From assembly GCA_934129885.1 (NCBI GenBank), contig CAKOWU010000004.1:62001-126000 (forward strand): a stretch of DNA of 64,000 nt. Direction: 5' to 3'. The position numbers and the translations under genes are program-made. The notes under the pieces were generated by a model that did not search any database, had not been told where the DNA came from, and saw nothing but the letters and a program-made list of their open reading frames with translations. The stretch comes from an uncultured Bacilli bacterium. GTDB taxonomy: Bacteria > Bacillota_I > Bacilli_A > RF39 > UBA660. How positions within the stretch are numbered: position 1 is the stretch's first letter; each line of letters opens with the position of its first letter. Positions 24,019 through 33,268 of the stretch are shown piece by piece.

Positions 24019-24237
24019 ATGGGAGCATTTTTAATAGATTTATTACAAGTTTTAATCGGTGTAATAATAGGCGCAGTAATCGGCTTTTTAGTAGCACGTC
24101 ATGTTACAAAAAAACAAATGAAAGAAAACCCACCTATCAACGAACAAATGATTAAAGCAATGATGTCTGGAATGGGTAGAACACCTAGCCAAAAACAAGT
24201 TAATCAAATGATGAAACAAATGCAAAAATATATGTAA
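24019..24237 (+). CDS. yneF: YneF family (UPF0154) membrane protein
   Basis: 72 residues from ATG 24019 (AAAGGAATG). One membrane helix (LLQVLIGVIIGAVIGFLVAR) then a charged segment with NPPINEQMIKAMMSGMGRTPS and QMMKQMQ, the UPF0154 signature. Function unknown; widely conserved in Firmicutes and often near lexA. Confidence 0.9.
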   Translation: MGAFLIDLLQVLIGVIIGAVIGFLVARHVTKKQMKENPPINEQMIKAMMSGMGRTPSQKQVNQMMKQMQKYM

Positions 24238-24268
24238 GTATATTTTTTTGTGTGTAAAGGAGGAACAT

Positions 24269-24712
24269 ATGAACGAAATAGATATGGCTATCCAAAACAC
24301 CGTAGAAAGCGAGCTTGAAGAAATAAAAGGTATGTCTCTAGAAGGTCTTTGTATCTATATGGCCACAAACATCCATCTAGAGCTAGAAAACCAAGGTATA
24401 AGCTCAGAAATCTTTAATATAGAAGATTATACAGACGTCACTTATCATCACGTCTTTGTAATGGCCAAAAACCGAATAAATAAAAATATATACCTAATAG
24501 ACCCGTCATACTCACAGTTTTTGCCTAAAAAAGATCATAAACTCATTGCCTTTGATAAATGGCCTGCCGAAGTTTTAAGTGAAACCGAAAACGGACAAAT
24601 ACTTTTAGATAACCTTTTAACTAGTGGCTATTCACTAGTTAATAAAGACGATATTACTGCATATTTAAATAGTTTTACGCTCGTAAAAAATCTAAATGCT
24701 AAAACAATATAA
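24269..24712 (+). CDS. Small protein with a possible Cys-His-Asp triad
   Basis: 147 residues from ATG 24269 (AAAGGAGGAAC). GLCIYMATNIHLELE, YHHVFVMAK and IYLIDPSYSQF give a Cys, then His, then Asp in the order and spacing of transglutaminase-like / arylamine N-acetyltransferase-like cysteine enzymes. The rest is not recognised. It may be a small peptidase or transferase; no pathway context except closeness to yneF and tgt. Confidence 0.5.
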   Translation: MNEIDMAIQNTVESELEEIKGMSLEGLCIYMATNIHLELENQGISSEIFNIEDYTDVTYHHVFVMAKNRINKNIYLIDPSYSQFLPKKDHKLIAFDKWPAEVLSETENGQILLDNLLTSGYSLVNKDDITAYLNSFTLVKNLNAKTI

Positions 24713-24751
24713 AAATCAAATATTTTTTCATGCGTTAACTACACCGCGACC

Positions 24752-24780
24752 TTGTCAAACTACCAAAAATCATATATAAT
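24752..24780 (+). promoter_or_regulatory. Promoter of tgt
   Basis: TTGTCA (24752-24757), 17-bp spacer, TATAAT (24775-24780). The start codon at 24798 leaves only about 10 nt of leader, so there is no room for a preQ1 riboswitch. Confidence 0.75.
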
Positions 24781-24797
24781 CTTACTTGGTGATAATA

Positions 24798-25904
24798 ATG
24801 AAAATAAAATACGAACTAATAAATAATGATAATAATGCAAGATACGGCCTTCTGCACACGAACCACGGAACATTTGAAACTCCAATGTTCATGCCAGTTG
24901 GAACATGCGCCACAGTAAAAACCTTAAGCCCAGAAGAACTAAAAGCCGCAAATAGTGGTATCATCTTATCAAATACCTACCATTTATGGTTAAGACCAGG
25001 AGAAGACGTAATAGAAAAAGCTGGCGGGCTACATAAATTCATGAACTATGACGGCCCAATACTAACCGACAGTGGCGGTTTCCAAGTATTTTCATTAGTA
25101 AAAAATAAAAAGAAAGACATAAATGAAGAAGGCGTAAAATTCAAAAGCCATATAGACGGTAAAGAACTATTCTTAACCCCAGAAAAATCTATTGAAATTC
25201 AAAATAAACTAGATAGTGATATCGCCATGAGTTTTGATGAATGTATCCCTTATCCTGCTGATTACGCATATGCCAAAGCCAGTACCGAAAGAACAATTCG
25301 CTGGGCCAAAAGAGGAAAAGATGCCCATAAAAATCAAAATCAATCCCTTTTCGGTATCGTTCAAGGTGGGGAATACCCAGATCTTAGAAAATATAGTGCC
25401 GAGCAAACAGTCGCCTTAGACTTTGACGGGTATTCGATAGGCGGTACCAGTGTAGGTGAAGATAAAACAACCATGTATAAAATGATCGATGACGCCATAA
25501 AATACCTGCCTAAAGACAAACCAAGATATCTTATGGGCGTAGGAGAGCCAGAAGACATCTTAGAAGGAATAGAAAAAGGAATAGATATGTTTGACTGCGT
25601 TTTACCAACCAGACTTGCCCGTCACGGAAACGCTTTCACTCATCAAGGTAGAATAAATCTCAAAAACCAAAAATATAAAGAAGACTTTAGTCCGCTTGAA
25701 GAAAATTGTGACTGCTATGCATGTAAAAACTATACCAAAGCCTATATAAGACATCTACTAGTAGCCAAAGAAACATTCGGTGGTAGACTACTTTCTATAC
25801 ATAACATAAGATTTTTAATAAAACTAACAGAAGAGGCGAGAGACGCTATTAAAAATAATACATTTAAAGAATATAAAGATAACTTCTTAAAAGAATATAA
25901 ATAA
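24798..25904 (+). CDS. tgt: Queuine/preQ1 tRNA-guanine transglycosylase
   Basis: 368 residues from ATG 24798. TIM-barrel enzyme with TDSGGFQVFS (active-site Asp), SFDECIPYPADY, GIVQGGEYPDLR, catalytic DCVLPTRLARHG and the zinc site CDCYACKNY. It swaps guanine 34 for preQ1 in tRNA-GUN anticodons. No other queuosine gene is in the window. A TTG upstream at 24786 is less likely as start. Confidence 0.95.
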   Translation: MKIKYELINNDNNARYGLLHTNHGTFETPMFMPVGTCATVKTLSPEELKAANSGIILSNTYHLWLRPGEDVIEKAGGLHKFMNYDGPILTDSGGFQVFSLVKNKKKDINEEGVKFKSHIDGKELFLTPEKSIEIQNKLDSDIAMSFDECIPYPADYAYAKASTERTIRWAKRGKDAHKNQNQSLFGIVQGGEYPDLRKYSAEQTVALDFDGYSIGGTSVGEDKTTMYKMIDDAIKYLPKDKPRYLMGVGEPEDILEGIEKGIDMFDCVLPTRLARHGNAFTHQGRINLKNQKYKEDFSPLEENCDCYACKNYTKAYIRHLLVAKETFGGRLLSIHNIRFLIKLTEEARDAIKNNTFKEYKDNFLKEYK

Positions 25905-25916
25905 TTATTCTTTTTT
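25889..25916. terminator. Bidirectional terminator tgt / TIGR04086 gene
   Basis: 9-bp stem aaaagaata / tattctttt with both stop codons in the loop, T run after it. Confidence 0.7.
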
Positions 25917-26264
25917 ATTTATACCTGCAATACTGCCTAAAATTGCACTAAACATAATAACCACATAAAATATTAAACTGCGATAGGAAAAGCCTTGTAA
26001 AATAATATCAATTAGTAAAAAAATAATAAATAAGCATCCACCAAACTTAACCCCCTCAAGCCAGCCATTTTTCTTTGCCTTCTTACCAAAAAAATAACTA
26101 CCTAACATCGCTGAAAATAAAGGTATTAAAACCTTAATAACATTAGCAGCCTTCGTACCCATAATATTAAAATAATTTAGAAATGTAAAAATAAACGATA
26201 AAATAATAATGCTGCCAAAACAAATACCTAAACAAATAAAAAATCTTTTTAAATAACAATACAT
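25905..26264 (-). CDS. TIGR04086-like (YrzE) membrane protein
   Basis: 119 residues, four membrane segments, with AMLGSYFFGKKAKKNGWLEGVKFGG in the middle, the family's typical polar loop. Family members are often encoded next to tgt/yajC in Firmicutes, as here beside tgt. Function unknown. Ribosome site AGGTGAT. Confidence 0.7.
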   Translation of the reverse strand: MYCYLKRFFICLGICFGSIIILSFIFTFLNYFNIMGTKAANVIKVLIPLFSAMLGSYFFGKKAKKNGWLEGVKFGGCLFIIFLLIDIILQGFSYRSLIFYVVIMFSAILGSIAGINKKE

Positions 26265-26326
26265 TATATCACCTAATAAAACACTATGCGTACTAAATTA
26301 AAAATATAACGCAAATTATACACAAC

Positions 26327-26355
26327 TTGACACAGATAAAAAAATATTGTATAAT
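26327..26355 (+). promoter_or_regulatory. Consensus promoter before the 26382 gene
   Basis: TTGACA (26327-26332), exactly 17 bp, TATAAT (26350-26355): a perfect consensus sigma-A promoter, so strong expression is expected. Confidence 0.85.
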
Positions 26356-26381
26356 CAAAACGTTGTAAATGAGGTGAGATA

Positions 26382-26765
26382 ATGGAAGAATTAGAAATAT
26401 TAAAGCAATTAAAATCATTAGAATTATTAAGAGAAATCAAAACTTCATTAGAAGATAATAGTGATTTGACAAGCGAAGACATAAAAGCAACCATTTTACA
26501 AAAAATAAAAGACTTTAATGAAAACAGGGAAACTAGCGTTACATACCAAATAGAAACATTTGAACCAAAAATAATAAATAAAACATTTAAACAAATTAGA
26601 CCGATAAAATTATCTACAAATAACTTTAAATATAGAAAACCACTCACAGATAATTATGGAATGACAAATTTTGTAACTCGTAAAGTAACCGTTCAAAATA
26701 GATTAAACAGTATCACACCTAGAAAAAATAGTGTAAAAATATTAAGCCCAAAAAGAGCAGCATAA
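26382..26765 (+). CDS. Conserved-looking hypothetical protein
   Basis: 127 residues, not recognised. The first half is helical and acidic (EELEILKQLKSLELLREIK), the second half basic (KYRKPLTDNYG, ITPRKNSVKIL), soluble, with no Cys or signal. It has a perfect promoter, a strong ribosome site (GAGGTGAG) and its own terminator, so it is likely a real, well-expressed gene; a nucleic-acid or structural role is only a guess. Confidence 0.6.
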   Translation: MEELEILKQLKSLELLREIKTSLEDNSDLTSEDIKATILQKIKDFNENRETSVTYQIETFEPKIINKTFKQIRPIKLSTNNFKYRKPLTDNYGMTNFVTRKVTVQNRLNSITPRKNSVKILSPKRAA

Positions 26766-26776
26766 CGCTCTTTTTA
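26751..26776 (+). terminator. Terminator of the 26382 gene
   Basis: 8-bp stem aaaagagc / gctctttt, 8-nt loop with the stop codon, T run. Confidence 0.75.
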
Positions 26777-27048
26777 ATTTTTGCTTAAATATAAAAATTT
26801 TAGTGAGTTAGTGGGTTTGTATGATTAAAACGGGCATATAAATAGTTAAATACAATATTTATAAAATAGACATTGCATTTAGTTTTACTTTTGACCATAC
26901 TGGAAATAGGTTCAGGCCACGTACTTCCAGCACATGGCGGTTGACCCTAATTCAAATTAGTCTAAAAAAGTCATATTTTGTATTGTATCAAATAAATTAT
27001 AATGATATAATCAGTAAGAATACGAAAACTACACGAGGAGGATCTAGT

Positions 27049-27849
27049 ATGTTAATAGTATATTTAATTTTAGGAATAATTCAAGGATTTACCGAGCCAA
27101 TACCGGTCTCATCAAGTGGGCATTTGATAATATTTCAAGAACTTTTTAGTATAAACTCACTAAAAGATTTAAATCTTGAAATATTTACAAACTTTGGTAG
27201 TTTTATCGCCATTGTAATATTATTTAGAAAAGATATCGCTGCATTACTAAAAGATTTCTTTATGTACATAAAAACTCGCAGTAATAAATATAAAAGCGGA
27301 TTTCACTACTGCATATTAATCATCATTGGTACTATACCAGCCGGCTTAGTTGGATTTTTATTTAATGATGTTATCGAAAAATACTTTAGTAATGTCAAAT
27401 ATGTAGGCGTAGCCTTACTTATAACCGCTTTATTTTTATTCATGATTAGAAAAATGAAAGGGTATAAAAATGATAAACAAATTACTTATATAGATGCCCT
27501 TAAAATAGGTTTATTCCAAGTAGTAGCCCTTCTTCCAGGTATCAGTAGAAGTGGTGCAACACTAGTAGGAGGAATGTTCAGCGGATTAGATAGAGAAACA
27601 GCCTTTAAATTTTCATTTATGCTATATATTCCAATAACTATCGCAACCATGATACTTGGCGTAAAAGATGTTGTGTCTACTGGAATAGAAACCACATTAT
27701 TACTAAACTACATACTCGCATCAGCCCTTGCGTGCATAGTTACCTTTTTCAGCACTAAGTGGTTTAAAGGAATAATGCTAAAAGGTAAACTAATCTACTT
27801 TGTATACTACTGCTTAATAGTAGGGACACTTGTAATACTATTTTTATAA
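27049..27849 (+). CDS. uppP: Undecaprenyl-diphosphatase
   Basis: 266 residues from ATG 27049 (CGAGGAGG). Multi-pass BacA/UppP protein with IIQGFTEPIPVSSSGHLI (usual form EFLPVSSSGH) and the second motif LLPGISRSGATLVGG. It recycles the lipid carrier used for peptidoglycan, teichoic acids and the polysaccharides made by the 39-58 kb region. The P-I in the first motif is a small departure from consensus. The 280 bp upstream hold no recognised feature apart from a short open frame ending GHVLPAHGG. Confidence 0.93.
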   Translation: MLIVYLILGIIQGFTEPIPVSSSGHLIIFQELFSINSLKDLNLEIFTNFGSFIAIVILFRKDIAALLKDFFMYIKTRSNKYKSGFHYCILIIIGTIPAGLVGFLFNDVIEKYFSNVKYVGVALLITALFLFMIRKMKGYKNDKQITYIDALKIGLFQVVALLPGISRSGATLVGGMFSGLDRETAFKFSFMLYIPITIATMILGVKDVVSTGIETTLLLNYILASALACIVTFFSTKWFKGIMLKGKLIYFVYYCLIVGTLVILFL

Positions 27850-27905
27850 TTTTCACACAAAAAACACAAGAATATTATAAACTATAACCAGCTTTGGAGG
27901 TAAAT

Positions 27906-28571
27906 ATGAAGTTATTAATAGTAGATGACGAAAAACTAATCAGAGACGTTATAAAAGAATATGCCGAAAACGAAAAATACGAAATTATAGAAGCCGAAAA
28001 TGGTATAGAAGCTCTAGAAAAAATGAAAGCAGAAGATATCGACCTTATAATTCTAGACGTCATGATGCCAAAAATGGATGGTAATACGTTTTTAAAAGAA
28101 ATAAGAAACCAATATAACATCCCAGTAATAATTCTTTCTGCCAGAAGTGAAGAATATGATAAATTACTAGGTTTCGAACTAAAAGCCGATGATTACTTAA
28201 CAAAGCCATTTAGTCCTAAAGAATTAATGGCAAGAATAAAAGCCATTCTCTCAAGATGTGGTAATGATCTAAACGATACTTACACATATAAAACTCTAAA
28301 AATAGATTACAGTGCTCATTCTGTATACATAGATAATGAAGAAATAAAACTAACGCCAAAAGAATATGAGATACTTTGCTACTTTGTAAAGAATGAAAAT
28401 ATTGCCGTCTCAAGAGAACAACTTTTAAACAAACTATGGGGCTATGATTTTTTCGGTGACGATAGAACAGTCGATACCCATATAAAAATGCTTAGAAACA
28501 ATCTAAAACAATACCGAGAATTAATAAAAACAGTTCGTGGAATAGGATATAAATATGTGGCAAAAGATTAA
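27906..28571 (+). CDS. OmpR-family response regulator
   Basis: 221 residues from ATG 27906 (TTGGAGGT). Receiver domain with VDDE (6-9), phospho-acceptor Asp51 (LIILDVMMP) and Lys in DYLTKPF, then a winged-helix output with LTPKEYEILCYFVKN and DDRTVDTHIKMLRNNL. It overlaps the kinase gene by 17 bp. Regulon unknown; the upstream uppP may hint at envelope stress. Confidence 0.92.
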   Translation: MKLLIVDDEKLIRDVIKEYAENEKYEIIEAENGIEALEKMKAEDIDLIILDVMMPKMDGNTFLKEIRNQYNIPVIILSARSEEYDKLLGFELKADDYLTKPFSPKELMARIKAILSRCGNDLNDTYTYKTLKIDYSAHSVYIDNEEIKLTPKEYEILCYFVKNENIAVSREQLLNKLWGYDFFGDDRTVDTHIKMLRNNLKQYRELIKTVRGIGYKYVAKD

Positions 28572-29943
28572 AAGTCTCAAAAAAAATAGTTTAGTAACCG
28601 AAATTTGGACCATACTAACTATTTTTTCAGTTACCATAATCGCATTTATATGGATATTTCAAATAGTATTTTTAGATAATTATTATAAATATTCCAAAAC
28701 CAGAGAAATAAAAAAGGCTGCCATCGAATTAAAAAAAGATTATTCCAAAAACAAACTAAAAAACCTAGGACAAATTGCCATGAAACATGGTATATGTATC
28801 GAAATATATGGGAATAACAAATATGAAGGAATTTATTTTAATCATGGCTGTTTAGAATTTGGCAATAAAAATTCAGATATTAAAAGCGACTTTGTAAATA
28901 GTGGACTAGAAAGCAAGCAATATAATCTAATCAATTATGAATTTCAAAACGATACATTAGTATACGCTATAAAATTAAGTGATAAAAAATACGCTTTCTT
29001 AAATGCCTCATTAGTATCTTTAGATAGAACAATACCAATTCTTCAAAGTCAACTATTCATAATCACCATAGTAGTTCTTTTACTCGCCCTTATAATTGGA
29101 TATTTTCTCTCTAATAAAATATCAAAACCCATAACAAAAATTAGTAAAGACGCAAAAAAACTATCTGAAGGTAATTATAATATCATATTTACATCTAACG
29201 AAAATATTTACGAAATAAACGAACTAGTAGACACTTTAAATCATACAGCCAAAGAATTATCTGAAACCGAAGAACTAAAAAGAGATTTAATGGCCAATGT
29301 TTCACATGATTTAAAAACACCGCTCACCATGATTAAAGCTTATGCTGAAATGGTAAGAGATCTAACCTATAATAATAAAGAAAAAAGAGAAAGCAACCTA
29401 AATACCATTATAAACGAAACTGATAGATTAAACTTGTTAGTAAATGATATTTTAGACCTATCCGCACTTCAAGCAACTAAAGATAATCTAACATACGAAA
29501 ACTTTGATCTAATAGAGGTGATAAATCAAATAATCGCAAGGTTTGATATTCTAACGCAAAAAGAAAATTACACCTTTATACTAAACGCTCCTGAAAGTGC
29601 TAAAGTAACTGCTGATAAAAAAAGAATTTACCAAGTAATATATAATCTAATAAACAATGCGATTAACTACACAGGTACTGATAAAAAAGTAATAATAAAC
29701 ATTATAGATAACCCCAAAGAGTATAAAGTGGAAGTGCAAGATACTGGTAAAGGTATTGCCAAAGAAGAAATAAAAAATATTTGGGATAAATATTATCATA
29801 GTAAAAAGAAACATAAAAGAAACCAGTATGGTACAGGAATAGGATTATCTATCGTAAAAAATATCTTACAAAACCATAACTATAAATATGGTGTAAATAG
29901 TTCTGGTAAAGGTACAACATTCTATTTTAAAATACCAAAATAA
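28555..29943 (+). CDS. Sensor histidine kinase
   Basis: 462 residues: membrane segments at about 19-41 and 165-185 around a ~120-residue extracellular sensor domain, a HAMP domain (185-240), phospho-acceptor His251 in VSHDLKTPLTMIK, and the ATPase with NLINNAINYT, DTGKGI and GTGIGLSIVK. Translation is coupled to the response regulator. The sensor domain has two Cys and is not recognised. Confidence 0.92.
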   Translation: MWQKIKSLKKNSLVTEIWTILTIFSVTIIAFIWIFQIVFLDNYYKYSKTREIKKAAIELKKDYSKNKLKNLGQIAMKHGICIEIYGNNKYEGIYFNHGCLEFGNKNSDIKSDFVNSGLESKQYNLINYEFQNDTLVYAIKLSDKKYAFLNASLVSLDRTIPILQSQLFIITIVVLLLALIIGYFLSNKISKPITKISKDAKKLSEGNYNIIFTSNENIYEINELVDTLNHTAKELSETEELKRDLMANVSHDLKTPLTMIKAYAEMVRDLTYNNKEKRESNLNTIINETDRLNLLVNDILDLSALQATKDNLTYENFDLIEVINQIIARFDILTQKENYTFILNAPESAKVTADKKRIYQVIYNLINNAINYTGTDKKVIINIIDNPKEYKVEVQDTGKGIAKEEIKNIWDKYYHSKKKHKRNQYGTGIGLSIVKNILQNHNYKYGVNSSGKGTTFYFKIPK

Positions 29944-29991
29944 AATAGAAAAAACAGTATAATTTATGCTATACTACTTATAGGTGATATT

Positions 29992-30912
29992 ATGATATAC
30001 CTCTTATATGGAACAAAAGATTATTTAATAAAAAATGAAATACAAAACATATCAAAACCATTTGACGAACTTAACATAAGTAAACTAGATTTCGCTGACT
30101 GTGGACTAAATACATTTTTAGATGAATGTCAAACAATATCAATGTTTAGCGATAAAAAACTCGTTATTGCTGAAAATGCTACTATGTTTACATCTGGTGG
30201 TACTAAAGATATAGACGCACTAGAGCAATATCTAAATAGCCCAAACCCCAGTACGACAGTTGTATTTGCAGTTTACGCAGAAAAACTAGACGAACGCAAA
30301 AAAATAGTCAAATTAGCCAAAAAAATAGCTAAAATTATGGAATTTAATAACGAAAAAGATATTAGAAAATATATTAAAAATGAACTCGGCACTTATCAAA
30401 TATCCGAAGAAAACATAAACCTTTTAATAGATAGAGTAGGAGAGAATGAACTCTTAATCCAAAACGAAATAAATAAATTAAAGCTTTATAAAGGTAACAA
30501 CATCATCACAAATGAAGATATAATCAAAATAACCCACAAAAATATAAACATTGACACATTTAAACTAATAGATCACATAGTAAATAAAAAAAATGATGAA
30601 GCTATGGAAATGTACTCTGAAATGATAAATCAAAGCGAAGAGCCTATAAAAATAATAGTAATGCTTGCGAACCAGTTTAGGATTATGTACCAAGTAAAAG
30701 AACTCGTAAAAATCGGTTATAGTGAAAAAGAAATAGCAACCAAATTAAAATTACATCCATATAGAGTTAAACTAGCAAATCAAAACAGTAGAAAATTCAA
30801 ATCAGATACATTAATAAAATATTTAAAAAAACTATCTGATATCGATTATAATATAAAGTCAGGAAAGATAGATAAATATCTAGCCCTTGAACTTTTTATC
30901 TTAAAAAAATAA
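29992..30912 (+). CDS. holA: DNA polymerase III delta subunit
   Basis: 306 residues with the HolA pattern: YLLYGTKDYLIKNEI at the start, VVFAVYAEKLDERKK, and the C-terminal LANQFRIMYQVKEL with LHPYRVKLANQNSRKF. Delta opens the beta clamp in the clamp loader. Ribosome site AGGTGATATT. It faces rarA convergently. Confidence 0.9.
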   Translation: MIYLLYGTKDYLIKNEIQNISKPFDELNISKLDFADCGLNTFLDECQTISMFSDKKLVIAENATMFTSGGTKDIDALEQYLNSPNPSTTVVFAVYAEKLDERKKIVKLAKKIAKIMEFNNEKDIRKYIKNELGTYQISEENINLLIDRVGENELLIQNEINKLKLYKGNNIITNEDIIKITHKNINIDTFKLIDHIVNKKNDEAMEMYSEMINQSEEPIKIIVMLANQFRIMYQVKELVKIGYSEKEIATKLKLHPYRVKLANQNSRKFKSDTLIKYLKKLSDIDYNIKSGKIDKYLALELFILKK

Positions 30913-30938
30913 ACCTTCTTATTGTTGGTTTATTTTTT
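30906..30938. terminator. Bidirectional terminator holA / rarA
   Basis: 10-bp stem aaaataaacc / ggtttatttt, 11-nt loop, T run. Confidence 0.75.
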
Positions 30939-32133
30939 CTATTCTGTCATATATTTCTTTAAGTTTAAGTTCATATTTACTTGTAGTTTTAGGAATATAG
31001 TATTTTCTTCCTACAAGTTCATTTGGTAAATACTGTTGTTTCACATACGCACCCTTGTAACTGTGTGGATATTTATAATCTTTAGCGTGCGTTTTAATAT
31101 GGTTTGGAACTTTGCCCACATTGCCTTTCTTAACATCATTAATAGCGGCATATATCGCATCATGAGCACTATTACTTTTAGGTGAAAGAGCCATTTCAAC
31201 AACTATCTCCCCAAGCGGTATCACACATTCTGGTAACCCAACTCTCTCTGCCGCCACAATAGCGGCATTAAGTCTAGGCCCAATTGACGGGTTTGCAACC
31301 CCAATATCTTCATATGCAATAACAGAAAGTCTTCTAAAAATTATGTCTAAATCTTCTGCGACTAATAGCCTTGCCAAATAATGTAATGCTGCATGTACAT
31401 CGCTTCCCCTAATAGACTTTTGAAATGCACTAATAACATCATAATATCCATCCTCATTCTTATCAATATATACATTAGGTTTATTATTGACCTTTTCTAA
31501 AAAAGATGTAGTAATGATGTAATCAGGAGATCCGTAATAGGAAAGTTCAAGTAAATTATACGCATATCGTAAATCTCCATTAGATGATAACGCAATATAA
31601 TTAATTGCATCTTCATCAATCTTTATATTATCAAGCATCTCTATTCCTCTTTGAAGTCCTTTTTTAATGTCCTTAATATCAAGAGGATAAACTTCAAATA
31701 ATTGACATCTGCTTCTAATAGCGGGATTAATAGAATGATAAGGATTAGAAGTAGTCATCCCAATTAACGTAATAGTACCATTTTCCAAATAAGGCAATAA
31801 TAAATCTTGCTTATCTTTATTAAGTCTATGTATCTCATCCATAATCAAAATAAAGTTTTCATTTTCTTTTGCCTTATATATCATTTCATCAAAATCTTTT
31901 TTACTATTAATAACCGCATTTAAAAATCCATAAGGAAACCCTAACTCTATAGTAATCGCATAAGCAAGCGTAGTCTTACCAGTCCCAGGAAGTCCGTATA
32001 AAATCATTGAAAAAATTCTTTTATTTTTAACCAAATTAGATAATATCATCCCGTCTCCCACAAGATGTTTTTGTCCTATAACCTCATCTAATTTTTGTGG
32101 TCTTACCTTATCCGCTAATGGCTGCATATTCAT
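30919..32133 (-). CDS. rarA: Replication-associated recombination protein A
   Basis: 404 residues from ATG 32133 (AAGGGG five bases before; ATG 32127 is also possible). AAA+ ATPase with GLPGTGKTT Walker A, ILIMDEIHR Walker B, GMTTSNPY sensor 1 and the C-terminal MgsA/RarA domain (SDVHAALHYLARLL, YEDIGVANP). It acts at stalled forks. Typical length. Confidence 0.94.
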   Translation of the reverse strand: MNMQPLADKVRPQKLDEVIGQKHLVGDGMILSNLVKNKRIFSMILYGLPGTGKTTLAYAITIELGFPYGFLNAVINSKKDFDEMIYKAKENENFILIMDEIHRLNKDKQDLLLPYLENGTITLIGMTTSNPYHSINPAIRSRCQLFEVYPLDIKDIKKGLQRGIEMLDNIKIDEDAINYIALSSNGDLRYAYNLLELSYYGSPDYIITTSFLEKVNNKPNVYIDKNEDGYYDVISAFQKSIRGSDVHAALHYLARLLVAEDLDIIFRRLSVIAYEDIGVANPSIGPRLNAAIVAAERVGLPECVIPLGEIVVEMALSPKSNSAHDAIYAAINDVKKGNVGKVPNHIKTHAKDYKYPHSYKGAYVKQQYLPNELVGRKYYIPKTTSKYELKLKEIYDRIEKINQQ

Positions 32134-32256
32134 CACTTCCCCTTATGCAATTATAACCTATATGTACATTTAATTCAATCAAAGGTCGTAAAAATTCAAA
32201 AATAATTTTTTAAAAATACTACTGTGCTCACATAAAAACATCCATAAACACGAGTA

Positions 32257-32291
32257 TATAACCTATACAAAAAATATTTAAATAGGTTATA
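32257..32291. repeat. Inverted repeat upstream of the xerD-like gene
   Basis: tataaccta (32257-32265) and taggttata (32283-32291) form a 9-bp inverted repeat; a related ataacctata lies at 32152 just before rarA. Could be a regulator site shared by the divergent genes. Confidence 0.45.
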
Positions 32292-32372
32292 CAAGGCCAA
32301 AAAAAATTAAACATCATAAATCTTTATTTTTGCGTGCTTTTCTGATAAAATAAAGTAGTAGGTGAGCAAGAA

Positions 32373-33257
32373 ATGGATAACTTTCAAAACAAAATAAATG
32401 ACTTTTTAGATTACTTAAACTTTGAAAAAAAATATAGTCCAAATACCGTTGCGTCTTATAAGAAAGACCTAGATAAATATTATAACTTTTTTAAAACAAA
32501 ATCGCTAAATAGTATCAACAATAAAGATATAGAAGACTATATAATAAGCTTAAATAAAAAACTTTTATCAAAAAGTGTATCTAGAAATATTAGTTCACTT
32601 AAAACCTTTTATAAGTTTCTAATCATAGACGGTGCCGTTAAATCAAGTCCAATGGATGGCATAACAGTTCCAAAAATCCCAAAAACCTTGCCTAAAGTAT
32701 TAAGTGAAGAAGAAGTAAATAAACTGCTTACCATTAATTTAGAAACACCTTACGATTACAGAAATAAAGCCATGTTAGAACTCATGTATAGTAGTGGCCT
32801 TAGAGTATCAGAACTAATAAACTTAGCTGTAAATGATGTAGATTTAAAAGATGAGATAGTCAAAGTATATGGTAAAGGTTCAAAAGAAAGAATTATACCA
32901 ATTGGTCAGTATGCTAGCGAAGCGGTAAATATATACCTAAACGGTTACCGTAATTCATTAGTCAAAAAGAAAGTCTCTAATTACCTGTTTTTAAGCAGCA
33001 GAGGTGATAAAATGTCAAGGCAAGCATTCTTTAAAATTATCAAAAACCTTGCCAAAACAAAAAATATCAAAACCGATTTCTCACCTCATACCTTAAGGCA
33101 TTCCTTTGCAACACACCTATTAAAACACGGTGCTGATTTAAGAAGCATCCAAGAATTATTAGGTCATAGTGACATTTCATCAACTCAAATATATACTCAT
33201 ATAAGTAATGAAAAATTAAAAGAAAACTATAAAACTACTCATCCTCATGGAGAGTAA
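32373..33257 (+). CDS. xerD: XerD-like tyrosine recombinase
   Basis: 294 residues. SAM-like N-terminal domain (FLDYLNFEKKYSPNTVASYK) and catalytic domain with Arg in SSGLRVSELINL, HTLRHSFATHLL, GHSDISSTQIYTH carrying the final His and Tyr. XerC/XerD resolve chromosome dimers at dif; a dif-like site lies 2 kb downstream at 35314. Only one Xer gene is in the window; calling it XerD rather than XerC rests on overall look. Confidence 0.88.
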   Translation: MDNFQNKINDFLDYLNFEKKYSPNTVASYKKDLDKYYNFFKTKSLNSINNKDIEDYIISLNKKLLSKSVSRNISSLKTFYKFLIIDGAVKSSPMDGITVPKIPKTLPKVLSEEEVNKLLTINLETPYDYRNKAMLELMYSSGLRVSELINLAVNDVDLKDEIVKVYGKGSKERIIPIGQYASEAVNIYLNGYRNSLVKKKVSNYLFLSSRGDKMSRQAFFKIIKNLAKTKNIKTDFSPHTLRHSFATHLLKHGADLRSIQELLGHSDISSTQIYTHISNEKLKENYKTTHPHGE

Positions 33258-33268
33258 AGGAGGACAAT

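Noticed and set aside
24713..24797. preQ1 riboswitch upstream of tgt
   Set aside because: A good promoter ends at 24780, leaving about 10 nt of leader; no preQ1 aptamer sequence is visible.
26870..26945. Short frame ending GHVLPAHGG upstream of uppP
   Set aside because: No start or ribosome site and too short; could not be tied to a family.
27906..29943. Two-component system as regulator of the bacteriocin block
   Set aside because: The regulator is OmpR-type, not LytTR, and the kinase is not the multi-pass peptide-receptor type; distance is 18 kb and no matching repeat is seen upstream of it.
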